NCBI RefSeq assembly: GCF_041146795.1
Contig: NC_135187.1
Span: 3,731,556 to 3,795,555, forward strand
Length of the DNA stretch: 64,000 bases
Direction: 5' to 3'
Origin: Maylandia zebra
Taxonomy: Eukaryota > Chordata > Actinopteri > Cichliformes > Cichlidae
A program made the position numbers and the translations under genes. The notes below the pieces were generated by a model, which did no database searches, was not told where the DNA came from, and saw nothing but the letters and a program-made list of their open reading frames with translations. Shown here one piece after another: positions 30,199 to 41,524 of this stretch. How positions within the stretch are numbered: the first letter of the stretch is position 1; each line of letters begins with the position of its first letter.

Positions 30199-32103
30199 TT
30201 GTCAGGGCTCGTGGGATGAGCCGTGTGGAATTTAATGAGGACCCAAGATGCAGGCAGCTGAGATGCAGGGGAGTTTTTATAGAGAAGGTGGAGGTACAAA
30301 CAGAAACGGCAGAGGAGTGGAGGAAACTAAAGAAAACCTAAACTGGAAAAAACTAAGAAAACAAACCTGAAGCGCTAACCAACACGGAGAAGTGGGAGCA
30401 GGCAGGCACAGAACAAAACCCTAACAAATGGTAAACCTTAACAAAAGATATAACAGAATAAACAAAGAACATAGAATCATATAAATACACACAAAACACA
30501 GAGTCGTCAGACTCAGGACCATGACAGACATACAGAAAACACACCGACTTAAATACATACGGCGGACGAAAGCGAAAGCATTTGCCAAGAATGTTTTCAT
30601 TAATCAATCAAATACACACAGGTCCTTTTCTGTCACCATGAGTACCTACGCCTCCTCCATTGCCCCTGTTACCTCTGGTGTCCCCCAGGGGTCTGTGCTG
30701 GGTCCCATGCTGTTCTCTTTATACTTGTTACCCTTGGGCCGAATCTTTGATAAATACAATATTTCCACTTTTATGCGGATGACATTCAAATCTATTTTGA
30801 ACTAGCTGAGGATGTCATGTTGTCGTTGCAACATTTCTCCGATTGTATGAATGAAGTTAAAATCTGGCTACTGAGCAATTCCCTCATTCTAAATGATAAG
30901 AAGACAGAAACTGTAATCTTTGATGCTCCCTTCTCTCGGGCTGAACTAATTGGTATTTTTGGGCCCTTTGCTGACTCCCTTTATGACACTGTGAGGAACC
31001 TGGGTGTTGTCTTGGACAGTTCCTTCAAGTTGGACAAACATGTGTCCTCTGTAGTTAAATCGAGTTTCAATCAACTACGTCTAATCTCTAAGGCCAAGCC
31101 CTACTTACCACATAAAGACCTGGAGAAACTTATCCATGCCTTTGTTACATCAAGATTAGATTACTGTAATTCCCTTTACACTGGTCTCCATTCTGCCCTT
31201 GTTCACAAACTACAGCTCGTTCAAAATGCGGCTGCGCGTCTTTTAACTGGAACTGGCAGGTTTGACTCTATTACTCCAGTTCTTTCCGACCTGCACTTGC
31301 TCCCTATTAAATTTTGTATTGATTTTAAAATCTTATTGCTCACTTTTAAAATCGTAAGTAACACTGCGCTCAGCTATCTTAGGAATCTTCTCAGCTTTTA
31401 TACCCCTGGGAGAGCGCTTAGATCAGCAGGCCAAATGCTCCTGGTGCGACCTAGATCTCGGCTCAAGACCAGAGGTGACCGCGCATTCGCTGCTGACGCA
31501 CCCTACCTCTGGAATAACCTCCCTCTAGCTATTCGGGCGTCTGATTCAATTCAATCTTTTGAATCTCGATTAAAAACTTATTTGTTTAGCTTTGCTTTCC
31601 CCGCCTCCTAGAACCTGCATTTTTGGTGTACTGTAAGTTATCTTTTTCGCTTTATTAATATTTATAATGTTTTAACCTTCAGCCTTTCAGGTTGTGCCTA
31701 CTACGCCTGGTGTATTATTGGTTAGTTATGTCACCCGCCTGTTAGTATATTTTATTTGTATTTTGTATTTTGTGTTTTGTATTTATTATTGCTCTAACTC
31801 GTTCTGTGAAGCACTTTGGCATACCTGTGTTTTTTTAAATGTGCTATATAAATAAAATTGTATTGCATTGTATTGTATACAGGAGGTGATATGGGGAAGT
31901 GGGAACAAATGGGGAAACAGCTGACTGACATTAACATAATGACGGGACAGGAGAAGTGAACCTAATACAACGAACAAAGAACACAAGACTCAAAATTAAA
32001 ATAAAACAAAAATAAAACAGAGAAAACGGCCAAAAAATACAATAAACAACGAAATAGCACTAAAATACACAAAACACTGGGTCTCAGACCCAGTACCATG
32101 ACA
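30199..32103 (-). mobile_element. LTR-like repeat split by a LINE
   Basis: Starts TGTCAGGGCTCG and ends CAGTACCATGACA. An internal ACTCAGGACCATGACA (to about 30,528) may be another LTR end. The LINE at about 30,560-31,877 is nested inside, as repeat sequence resumes after it. Boundaries are approximate. Confidence 0.45.
30560..31877 (+). pseudogene. 5'-truncated L2/CR1-like LINE, RT to 3' end
   Basis: Carries the last part of LINE ORF2. RT motif [14 protein letters not shown] is in one frame. The catalytic YADD (codons at 30,772-30,783) is in the next frame, which then stays open to AFPAS at 31,611, including SRLDYCNSLY, VQNAAARLL and LWNNLPLAIR, typical of L2-type LINEs. A one-base indel just before YADD breaks it. 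The 3' tail contains ATATAAATAAAATTGTATTG. Not autonomous. Confidence 0.85.
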
Positions 32104-32563
32104 GCGATACCCTAATCCCATGGGGCATGTGGTCGTCTGTGCACCCACTGAGCTTGAACTGGCACCCTGCACAGTCCAGACTGGTCAACACTTAGTATTA
32201 TATTACAATGTAGGGCTCAGGTTTGCTCTTGAAATATTTTCTTGTCTTCTCCTTCAGCTGAGATGTTTTTTTAAGAGGATTGCAGAAAATGTCCTATTTA
32301 AAAACATACCTATGTATGATTGTAACCTAAGACACGAGGTTACAATCATACATTCACTCAAAAATATAATTATACAAAATCTGAAATATCTTTCTAACTA
32401 ATAATAAAATCAGTTGATTCACCACCAGATCAAGATAAAAAGAATTGAATTTTTCATAGAAGGAGGAAGAAATGTTCTTTTTGAAATAATTTACAGTGAA
32501 CATCATCAACAGCATCATCAGATCGATCCCACTCCCTGTTGCAGTCATTTCCATAGAGAGGCA
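32104..32563. other. V5 upstream flank, no gene seen
   Basis: AT-rich. Only the last 25 bp are the conserved V upstream block. Confidence 0.5.
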
Positions 32564-32610
32564 CTTTGCATCAGCAGCACCATGCTCCAGTGCTCTGGGA
32601 GAGTTTATAG
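32564..32610 (+). promoter_or_regulatory. V5 promoter: octamer-like and TATA-like
   Basis: CTTTGCAT at 32,564 and TTTATAG 40 bp later. Confidence 0.7.
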
Positions 32611-32689
32611 TCCTGAGAGTTGAACACTGGATGACTGACAGCTGTCCTTCATCACAACAGAAGCCACAGAAATCCTCCTCATCAAAAAC

Positions 32690-33163
32690 ATGACTTTGAT
32701 CTGCGTCCTCATCTGGACTCTCCTCTGCTGCTGCTTCACAGGTAAAGTCCAGAGAATCAAACTCCTCTCCTCTATCAACATCTGTCCCTCTGAAATGAAG
32801 CCCACAAAACCATGAAGCTGCTTTATGTTTTTGTCTCTGTGTCCTCAGAGTCCAGAGGACAGATCACAGTGACTCAGCCTGGAGCAGTGAGCTCTGCTGT
32901 GGGAGGAACTGTGAGCATCAAGTGTACAACCAGTCAGGATGTTTTTCTTTCCATCGCTTTAGCCTGGTACCAACAGAAAGATGGAGGAGTTCCTAAACTG
33001 CTCATTTACTCTGCTATCAATCGACAATCAGGGATTCCAGCTCGTTTTACAGGCAGTGGATCAAACTCTGACTTCACTCTGACCATCAGTGGAGTCCAGG
33101 CTGAAGATGCAGCAGTTTATTACTGTCAGAGTTATCATGAGATCAACAGTCAAGCTGTGTTCA
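32690..33163 (+). CDS. Ig light chain V gene V5 (leader 32690-32741, V exon 32849-33163)
   Basis: A complete main-family V gene: standard leader and intron, [21 protein letters not shown] (hydrophobic CDR1), CDR2 [18 protein letters not shown]. Both Cys and Trp are present and the frame is open. No J or C is visible in the following 24 kb on the minus strand until C4/J5, and the C unit that should lie to its left (near 28,114) is lost, so its partner J is unclear. Confidence 0.95.
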
Positions 33164-33191
33164 CACAGTGAAAAACAGTCGTACAAAAACC
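33164..33191 (+). promoter_or_regulatory. 12-RSS of V5
   Basis: CACAGTG, 12-bp spacer, ACAAAAACC. Confidence 0.95.
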
Positions 33192-33266
33192 TCCCTCAGT
33201 CAGACTGAACAGAAACTGAAGTGACTGCTGCAGCTGGAAGATACTGCAGAGACTGATACAGTTCAC

Positions 33267-33267
33267 G

Positions 33268-33325
<58 letters not shown>
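33267..33325. repeat. (CA)n microsatellite 3' of V5
   Basis: AC run beginning with two CG-containing units. Confidence 0.95.
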
Positions 33326-33327
<2 letters not shown>

Positions 33328-33334
33328 CTAACCC

Positions 33335-33918
33335 TAAATGTTAATGTGGGTTTGACTCAAAACATCAGACTTGTGTCCATCCTGACGAGCTCGCACAGAA
33401 GAACATGTGAAACACAAAACAGTTGATACTGTGAGTCAGATCTGTGATGAAGAAACTCTCCTGTAAATATTCAAACTGGGAAGTAGTTATTAAATGAGAA
33501 TATTTTAGTAAACTGCAGTACTGATATATGTATGTATGTAGATTGCTCAGCTACATTCTTGGTCACAGAAATATTTCACATGATTTGATCTGAAGATTTA
33601 ACGTTTAGTTCATCAAGTCTTTAACTTCATCGTTGTGACATAAGTTATTCTGACATTTACACTTTTTAAACTGCACTGATGTTCTGAAAGAGACATTTTT
33701 AGTGTCTCCTATGTTGATAAAGAAAGTTTTGTTTTTCTTTGGGTTATTTTATCAATTCTGACTTTGAAGAAAACCAGGACGGGTCTCATCATGGGTCACA
33801 TGCAGGTTACAATAATCTGTCACCATGTTTTCTACTTCTTCAACACCCAACATTAAATTTCAGCACAAAGTCCAACATGATGGAAAATTATGCATCTACA
33901 AAAGACTGTGAAACTATT
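33335..33918. other. V5 3' flank, duplicate of V2 3' flank
   Basis: Near-identical to 14,561-15,150. No gene. Confidence 0.75.
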
Positions 33919-33920
33919 TA

Positions 33921-35034
33921 CAGTTTTTTTCAATCGCTAACAAGCGCCTACCCATACTTCAGATACTTTTTCTAAACTCTTAACACAGACTCACACCTAC
34001 AAAACACAATTGGCCAAATGGATAATTTCCTTCTCAAAAATACATTTTGTTAAATATATACTAACTCTTCATTTCAAAATAGAACACATCTTTCTCTGCA
34101 CACACTAACTGTACAAAAACACTATAAATCTGACTCAAAATGAAATAAGTCTGTCAAAGAATAACACTGGTTTTCACTTCACAAGGTACATGCAGTCAAT
34201 CAAAGTACACCAGGTTTCAAAATACTGGCTATTATTGACATTACAAAAACTGCATGGACTTTTATGTTTCAGTTTTACAGGTATTTGCATGCGAAACATG
34301 CAATCCACCATTTTGACACCAGAAATGTCTTGGTTGGTAACTGTATGTCCACATGTACAGTAATGTTCACATTCAAAAGCATTCCAGTAAAAAGCAAACA
34401 AGTTTTTGTTTCTTTACTGTTTACCACAGGAGGTACAGTAGAAACACAGTATGATAGGACAGAGAAAGTTTTACAGTATTGCTTACAGTGAACAAAATAT
34501 CCATGAAACACACAAGAGCATTCTGAACAAAAAAACAACAGCAAAAAGCCAAGATAAAAAGGGGGGGGAGGGGGAGGTGGGCTAAAAAAAGGCAAAAAAT
34601 TTGCATCTAATCTCTGCGATCTTCAGGGTTAGGCCACATGTTTTCATCAACATCACATCTGATGTTATCCAAGTCGATGCACCTGGGATGAAATCGCCTG
34701 GTATGTCGGATCCACCGACATATCATTGCAGGGGCAGAGGTTTTTATACTGTATCTAAGGTTTGGAATATTGTTTTTGCTATTGTGGGATGTTGTGTGTT
34801 AACATTCGTAGATACTACAAAAACAGTTCATGATTTTGCTGGGAGGTATAGCTTGTCTGTTAAGAAAATGTAAGCATTGTGGAAATGTGTTCACTGACTG
34901 CATATTGGGTGAACACGACACTAAATGTGTGAATGGTATGGCCACAACAGACCGATGCTGTGCTAATTGTGTTTAGAGTTTTGCAAATGTGACAACTGTT
35001 TGGACAAACGCTTGTTAGCGACTGTAAAAAACTG
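33921..35034 (-). mobile_element. internally deleted IS630/Tc1-type transposon
   Basis: Bounded by inverted repeats CAGTTTTTTTCAATCGCTAA (left) and its near complement (right, ending 35,034), with TA on both sides. About 34,610-34,700 on the minus strand holds the last codons of the transposase (D-V-D-E-N-M-W-P-N-P). About 34,735-35,034 is the 5' end of the element, nearly identical to 36,360-36,678. The bulk of the transposase is missing, so this is a deletion derivative. Confidence 0.75.
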
Positions 35035-35036
35035 TA

Positions 35037-36080
35037 TTGCTTGCGAGTGATGGAAAGCCACATTGTCCCAGGTAATTACAAAGGTCCTCATGTTTTCACC
35101 CTCCTGACCCTGCTATGGAACCAGGCGCTGGTGGAGATCATTGAGAAAGGCAAGCAAGCGCTCTGTATTATAGGGTCCAACCTGACATCTGTGAAGGAGT
35201 AATCCTGCATTTGCAATTGCTGCACACATGGTAATGTTTGCCCCTCTCTGTCCTGGCACATCAACTGTGGCCCTTTTTCCAATTACATTTCGTCCATGTC
35301 GACGCCTTTTGGCCAGATTGAATCCTGCCTCATCGATGTATATGAATTCATGAGGGGCCTGGTTGGCCTCCAATTCCATAACTCTCTGAAACAAAGTTTA
35401 TGTAAGTCGTGTTAGTACTGTATACCATACTGTACTGTAACCTAGTATTGTGTAGGTTACCTACTTGCAAAGTGCAAAGCTTATAGAACTGGACATTGGA
35501 TTGAATATACACTATACCTGGACATATTGTCGTCGTAGCTCCTTGACCCTCTCACTGTTCCTCTCAAAGGGAACAGTGTAGAGCTGCTTCATCCGCACTC
35601 TGTGTTTGGACAATGTCCGCGTAATGGTTGTGAGGCTGATTCTATCGATATTGTCAAATATCTCATGGTCCGCCACAATTCTAGTTTGAATTTCACGCAG
35701 TTTTATTGCATTATTTGCAGTAACCATTTCTACAATGGCAAGCTCCTGATCATTACTGAGGAGCTTTCCTCTTCCCCCAGAGGGTGGAAGACGTTGCATT
35801 CTTTAGAAAGACAAAAAATTCAACATATGCATTACTGTATGACCATATTGACATGTCAAGTGAGAATAGAAACAATCCGTGTAAAATGCAATACTTACCT
35901 GTTGGTTTGTTGAAAGATGCGTATAATGGAGGCAACCGTTGACCGCCTCAAATTGGGCTGCACTCTTTCACCAGCCTCTCTTAGTGAAAGACCATGGTTG
36001 ATTACATGGTCAATGATAGTGGCACGAATTTCATCACTGACTACTGTTCTTGCAGCCTTTGGAATGCCACCACCACGCAT
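35037..36080 (-). pseudogene. IS630/Tc1-type transposase gene in three exons, broken
   Basis: Minus strand. Exon 1 (36,080-35,900) encodes a helix-turn-helix (DEIRATIIDHVINHGLSLRE, RRSTVASIIRIF) and ends at a GTAAGT donor. Exon 2 (about 35,805-35,520) encodes the second DNA-binding part (IRTRIV region, RMKQLYTVPFERNSERV). Exon 3 (about 35,390-35,037) holds the first catalytic Asp (YIDEAGFN) and reaches the second (TWDNVAFHHS) after a TAG stop at about 35,110. The catalytic Glu is cut off by the nested element at 35,036. Not functional. Confidence 0.8.
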
Positions 36081-36678
36081 TCTTACACCTCTATCTTGCC
36101 CTCTCCTTGGGCCTTCTCTTCTCCCTGGGCCCCTTGCTCCTACTCTTCCTCAACCAGACATTACAGTGTTTGTCTTTTGTTTGTTTCCAAAAACATCACT
36201 CCTCAAGGTCTTGCCTTATAAACCCCACTGAGTCTAAGCCAGAATGGAAGAAGCTGTGGTTGGCCCAATTTACCCAACATAAATCAGCTGTGTGTCAATT
36301 ATTCAATTGTTTGTTTATTATCAGCTGAGATATATTTTTGATATTGATATTGTTTTTGTACTGATATCATTGCAGAAGCAGAGGTTTTTATACTGTATCT
36401 AAGGTTTGGAATATTGTTTTTGCTATTGTGGGATGTTGTGTGTTAACATTCGTAGATACTACAAAAACAGTCCATGGTTTTGTTGGGAGGTATAGCTTGT
36501 CTGTTCAGAAAATGTAAGCATTGTGGAAATGTGTTCACTGACTGCATATTGGGTGAACACGACATGAAATGTGTGAATGGTATGGCCACAACAGACCGAT
36601 GCTGTGCTAATTGTGTTTAGAGTTTTGCAAATGTGACAACTGTTTGGACAAACGCTTGTTAGCGACTGAAAAAAACTG
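35037..36678 (-). mobile_element. second copy of the same transposon, 3'-truncated
   Basis: Begins inside the transposase gene where the deletion derivative inserted (at TA, 35,035-35,036) and ends with the outer inverted repeat at 36,678, followed by TA. Its other end is not found to the left of 33,919. Confidence 0.75.
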
Positions 36679-36910
36679 TAATGTTTCAAAAGCGGCTTCA
36701 AAAATGCACTGTATTTTCATTTTCTATCTGTTACACACGAAGACTGAGACCAGCCAGATTCAGAAGACTGTGAGCTGCCTAAAGCCGCAACCAAACAGCT
36801 TTCCAAACAATGATCTGGACCTGAAACATCCAGAGCCTGAAAGGGTAAATATAATCCAGTGTACCACTTAATGAACTAATAATTTAATCTATCATCATTC
36901 TTTATGGATG

Positions 36911-36911
<1 letters not shown>

Positions 36912-36996
<85 letters not shown>
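36912..36996. repeat. (GT)n microsatellite
   Basis: 85-bp uninterrupted GT run, not attached to a V gene. A 3' splice-like or Z-DNA role is possible but not shown. Confidence 0.95.
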
Positions 36997-36999
<3 letters not shown>

Positions 37000-37437
37000 G
37001 CAGTCACCTGGGTGTGATGTGATTTACATGGACGAAGTTTATTAGTTGATATCTGCAACTGAATTGAAAACACCTCACCTTTCCAACTGTCCAAAACAAA
37101 TAAATATTGCAATATTTTGCTAACAGTGTCACAATCATCGTCTGGTGTGCACAACAATATCATCTTTGGACAAGTGCATTTAGTGTGTGGGACTGGTTTC
37201 CTCCCTCAAGTGGCTTGGCTATAAGTGCAAAGGTGAGACATTTAGTGAATAGGTACAGTGTATAGTAAAAAGCATTAATGGAGTTCAACAAGTTAAGACT
37301 AGCTGAAATGAACACTGCTCCCTTTTTAATCAGTGGGTGGTCACGTCTAATTAAAGAAATGTAGTATTACCTCATTGGTGCAGGACCTTGTAAAAATGGT
37401 ATACTTGGGATTGTCCTCAATTCCCCATTCCATAACA
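36997..37437. other. intergenic, no gene seen
   Basis: No recognisable feature. Confidence 0.45.
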
Positions 37438-37905
37438 TAAACTGCTCAAAATAATAAAGGGAACACTTAAACAATGCGATGTTACTCCAAGTCAGTCACA
37501 CTTCTGTTATATCAAACTGTTCACTTAGGAAGTAACACTGACAACCAGTTTCACATGCTGTTTTGCAAATAGAGTAGACAACAAGTGGAAATTATAGTCA
37601 ATTCACCATAATAAAGGACTGGTTCTGCAGGTGGTGACCACAGACCACTTCTCAGCACTTATTCATTCTGGCTGATGTTATGGTCACTTTTGAATGCTGG
37701 CGGTGATTTCATTTTAGTGGTAGCATGAGACAGTCTACAACCCACACAAGTGGCTCAGGTAGTGCAGCTCATCTAGCGTAGCACATCAATGTGAGCTGTG
37801 GCAAGAAGGTTTGCTGTGTCTGTTAGTGTAGTGTCCAGAGCATGGAGGTGCTACCTGGATGTGGAGTAGGCCATAGGAGGGCAACAACCCAGCAGCAGGC
37901 CTTAA
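37438..37905 (+). repeat. truncated Tc1/mariner-like repeat
   Basis: Starts ACTGCTCAAAATAATAAAGG and continues through a sequence common in fish genomes (GGTGGTGACCACAGACCACT, GTGGCTCAGGTAGTGCAGCT). Breaks off near 37,900. No complete transposase. Class assigned from memory of the repeat, so tentative. Confidence 0.45.
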
Positions 37906-38027
37906 ATAGTAAAACTATGTACTATAATTTCCAGTATTTGCTCTGTTTTTTGTCATATCTCGTTGTTAATGTGAGTTTTTTGGGCGGGTTGTGTTTGTGT
38001 TTGTTTTTTTCCCCTACAATTTCTCAG

Positions 38028-39009
38028 ATGAAATTGCATTAAGTGATGCTGAAACAAAGGACAGTGAGAGTGAATCAGATGATGATGACACAGCACTCAC
38101 AATGTCGGCGTGTGGCACCAGTGAGCCTGTACATGCAGTAGCTGATTCCACAAACACAGCGCAGCTCCAAGACACTGTAGATTGTGGTAAGTTACCACTA
38201 GCTTGGTTTCTGTGGATAAAATGTTTGTTACAAATATTAAAACTTAATCAATTTGTGTAATCAGCAGATGAAGGACCACTCACAATGCCTGCAGCAAGTG
38301 AGACTGCTGCTCCCTCTGAAGGTAAGGGGTGCAGTTGGTTCTCTAAGCTTATTATTGTTTCATCACTTTGCAACATATGGCAAACTGCAGAGTGGTGGCA
38401 AAAAGTCACTTGGATGAGTGACAAAATGTTTCTCCCACTGAAAACGCTACGTCCAGATTAACAGAATCAACGTTTTGGGATTTACTTACCTGGATGATTG
38501 AGCATGCATCAAGAGACTTTTATTCAACTTTTTATTCAGTCTTTTATTCACAGCGGAACACTAAATGTTGTCTCATTTTAGAAATTTGATAAATTTTCAA
38601 AGAGAATTTTAGCTCGTTTTGATATTGATGGTAGCAACACATTTCAGAAGTTAGTACAGGGTAGCATCCATTCTTTTAGCAAGCAAATGTTTTTTGTTTT
38701 TTTTTTGTTTGGTTTTTTGTTTGTTTTAACTACTACTACTTTATATATCTTCCAGAGAAAAATGCTGCTCAATCCCACAATTCCCGAAGAGCTCCCAAAA
38801 ACATGTGGTCCAAGGCTGAGGTTGCTGCAGTGATGAGGCATTTTAAAGACCACATAAACGAAGGGAAACTAGCCACCAAAAATGAATGCAGTCATTGCAA
38901 ATTGGTAGAAGATCCGGTGTTGGCAGGAAGAACAGTTCAAAACATAAGAGATTTTGTAAGAAACAGAGGATTAACTGCAAAAAGGCAGGAAAAAAATGAA
39001 CTAAAATAA
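38028..39009 (+). CDS. three splice-compatible exons of an unknown gene, C-terminal part
   Basis: Exons 38,028-38,186, 38,265-38,321 and 38,756-39,009, each bounded by AG and GT (last one ends in TAA). All introns are in phase 1 and the joined frame is open. The encoded part starts with an acidic serine-rich stretch (DSESESDDDD), then a linker. The last exon is basic and has a W-S-K-A-E-V-A-A-V-M-R-H-F motif, a C-x2-C pair (ECSHCKLVE) and NIRDFVRNRG near the end. I recall similar C-termini in multicopy fish proteins probably linked to mobile elements, but cannot name the family. The first exons are not found. The second intron acceptor is a tandem CAGCAG. Confidence 0.5.
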
Positions 39010-39725
39010 CTGTTTAGCCAGATGTGGTTTTACATCTTGGTCAGATTGCCAATTGTTGTTAACACTGATGTTCTGTTTAAAGAAAAAAGTTCATGTTAAA
39101 TACAGAAGTAGTTTGTATTTCATAATTTTTACATTTAATTTATTTAGGTTTTTGTTTGACGGGTTATATTTAGAATAAAAAATTATAAATGCATATTTTC
39201 TCCCCTTAATATTTACCTTTAAACTATTAAAGTTCATTTTAAATGTTTTTAATTTTTCTGTTTTCTATATTTTTATATTTCTGTGGGAAGCGTGGGCATT
39301 TTTGTCCATAGATTTCTTTTTTATTTATGGTTAAAATTAATGTTCAGATCCAAGAACACTAATAAAATGATGTTCCAGTAATCCTGTGTCCTGTCAGATG
39401 TGTATTCATGGTAATGATGAGCTATTTAAATATTACATCATTGTCCCTTTAAAGACCCAATATTGTTTTTTTTGGACCTCATAAAACACATCGTTGTCAA
39501 GTGGACAATGTCTCCAGAAAACACAATAGAGTCTGGTTGGTGTGTATCAGTGTATCTAGACTACTATAGGGAGTGTATGAGGTCTGAAGTGACCCAAACT
39601 TTTTTCAGATTTTTTCGAACACTTTAACCTCGCTCCCTTGGCTCTAAGTCCTTTGAAAAGGGTAGTCCACTTAAACCACCACCGGGCGGATTGACGTAGT
39701 ATAGTCCCTCCATACCATATAGACC
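39010..39725. other. intergenic, no gene seen
   Basis: AT-rich, with AATAAA at 39,173 and again near 39,360 that could serve the preceding exon. Nothing else recognised. Confidence 0.45.
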
Positions 39726-39752
39726 TGTGTGTGTGTGTGTGTGTGTGTGTGT
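39726..39752. repeat. (GT)n microsatellite 3' of V6
   Basis: The complement of the CA run that follows other V genes, short here. Confidence 0.9.
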
Positions 39753-39832
39753 CCTCAGTGAACTGTATCAGTCTCTGCAGTATCTTCCAGCTGCAGCACT
39801 CAGTTCATTTTCTGTTCAGTCTGACTGAGGGA

Positions 39833-39860
39833 GGTTTTTGTACGACTGTTTTTCACTGTG
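39833..39860 (-). promoter_or_regulatory. 12-RSS of V6
   Basis: On the minus strand CACAGTG, 12-bp spacer, ACAAAAACC. It points left, opposite to all plus-strand V genes. Confidence 0.95.
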
Positions 39861-40355
39861 TCAACACACCTTGACTGTTCAGCCAGTGAAAACTCTGACA
39901 GTAATAAACTGCTGCATCTTCAGCCTGGACTCCACTGATGGTCAGAGTGAAGTCAGAGTTTGATCCACTGCCTGTAAAACGAGCTGGAACCCCTGATTCT
40001 CGACTGCTAGCAAGGTAAATGAGACGTTTAGGAACTCCTCCATCTTTCTGTTGGTACCAGGCTAAATAGTGGTGGCGGCTGGATACGGTGGAATAATAAT
40101 GAACATTCTGACTGGTCCGACACTTGATGCTCACAGTTCCTCCCACAGCAGAGCTCACTGCTCCAGGCTGAGTCACTGTGATCTGTCCTCTGGACTCTGA
40201 GGACACAGAGACAAAAACATAAAGCAGCTTCATGGTTTTGTGGGCTTCATTTCAGAGGGACAGATGTTGATAGAGGAGAGGAGTTTGATTCTCTGGACTT
40301 TACCTGTGAAGCAGCAGCAGAGGAGAGTCCAGATGAGGACGCAGATCAAAGTCAT
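39861..40355 (-). CDS. Ig light chain V gene V6 (leader 40355-40304, V exon 40196-39861), long CDR1
   Basis: A complete main-family V gene on the minus strand. Leader and intron are the same as the others. CDR1 is extended by seven codons relative to V2 ([17 protein letters not shown]). FR2 has RLIYLAS, FR3 SGVPARF, CDR3 [10 protein letters not shown], and Leu replaces the usual Phe just before the heptamer. Cysteines and Trp are retained and the frame is open. Orientation allows deletional joining to J3 or J2 to its left. Confidence 0.94.
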
Positions 40356-40434
40356 GTTTTTGATGAGGAGGATTTCTGTGGCTTCTGTTGTGATGAAGGA
40401 CAGCTGTCAGTCATCCAGTGTTCAACTCTCAGGA

Positions 40435-40481
40435 CTATAAACTCTCCCAGAGCACTGGAGCATGGTGCTGCTGATGCAAAG
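40435..40481 (-). promoter_or_regulatory. V6 promoter: octamer-like and TATA-like
   Basis: ATGCAAAG at 40,474-40,481 (CTTTGCAT on minus) and CTATAAA at about 40,435. Confidence 0.7.
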
Positions 40482-41113
40482 TGCCTCTCTATGGAAATCA
40501 TCTGACTGACTCACACAGGGACTTGGATCTATCAGCTCACATGTTATTGAATATAAGTATTTTTTGAAGAATGGTTTGGGGTTGAACTTAACTTAACCTG
40601 GACAGATTTGGACAGTAAAATATATGTAGACAAGAGTAAACTTCATCCTCTTATGATTAGTTTGTAAATTTCCACCACATCAGCTGCTGTTTGGATGAGT
40701 TAAAGTTTGCTTTCTGATGTTTTTATTGTGTCAGATGTTTCAGATTTAGTTTGAAATCATGTGAGCTGTTCAATAACATTTCAAATCTATATGAATGAGT
40801 AGCTGCTCTGTGCTTGTGTCCACTCATTTCTTCAGTCATCCATGATTTAGACTTCTAATCATTTTAAAGACAAACTTCTGCTGTAAATGTTTCCACATCT
40901 GCTTCTTTTATTTCCAGTGTAGTTTGAACATATTTCAGCTCAAACTGTGTGATGATTCTCTCTGTGCTGATATGCATGAGAGGTTTCTTAAAGGGAAGTG
41001 AAACAATGTGTGAGTGAATGACTGGTGGAGCAGAAAAAACACCTGACAGAAACTTCTTAACGGAGAAATTCAAATTGTGGTTCCTGTCCTCTAAGCTGAT
41101 TGGTGTTTCCTAG
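40482..41113. other. C3 upstream region without a J
   Basis: About 40,615-41,113 is the inverted paralogue of 56,012-56,500 (J5-C4 intron). The similarity breaks at about 40,615, before the position of J5, and V6 upstream flank begins there. No J segment or J-RSS is present on either strand. Confidence 0.8.
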
Positions 41114-41448
41114 GTGATACCCGCCCCGCCCTGAAGGTGCTGGGTCCCTCCAACAAGGAGCTGGAGCAGGGGAAGGCCACGCTCATGTGTGTGGCCAACA
41201 AGGGCTTCCCCTCAGACTGGAGTCTGTCCTGGAAGACGAGCGACAGCAGTGGCAGCAGCAGCATCAGAGGGGAGGAGAGCAGGACTCCTGGAGTGCTGCA
41301 GAATGACGGCCTCTACAGCTGGAGCAGCACCCTGACGCTCACTGCAGACCAGTGGGGGAAGGTGGGCTCTGTGACCTGTGAGGCCACCCAGGGCTCCCAG
41401 TCTCTGGTCTCAGAGATACTGAGGAGAGACCAGTGTTCCCAGTCCTGA
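41114..41448 (+). CDS. Ig light chain constant exon C3, intact, J-less
   Basis: A complete CL exon on the plus strand with acceptor tttcctag and stop TGA. Landmarks: ALKVLGPSNKELEQGKATL, first Cys in [38 protein letters not shown], second Cys in GSVTCEATQ, and terminal DQCSQS. Almost identical to C4 (one Ser/Ile difference seen in the serine-rich loop). The exon is sound but lacks an upstream J on its strand within the window, so it could be used only by splicing from, or rearrangement with, something distant. Confidence 0.95.
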
Positions 41449-41518
41449 TGTCAATCACTGAGTCTTTGATGTTGATTTTCTTCTGTCTCTTTGTTTCTTT
41501 GCGTTTGCAGATTTAAAA

Positions 41519-41524
41519 AATAAA
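41519..41524 (+). terminator. AATAAA polyadenylation signal of C3
   Basis: AATAAA 70 bp after the stop. A second AATAAA is at about 41,637. Confidence 0.75.
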
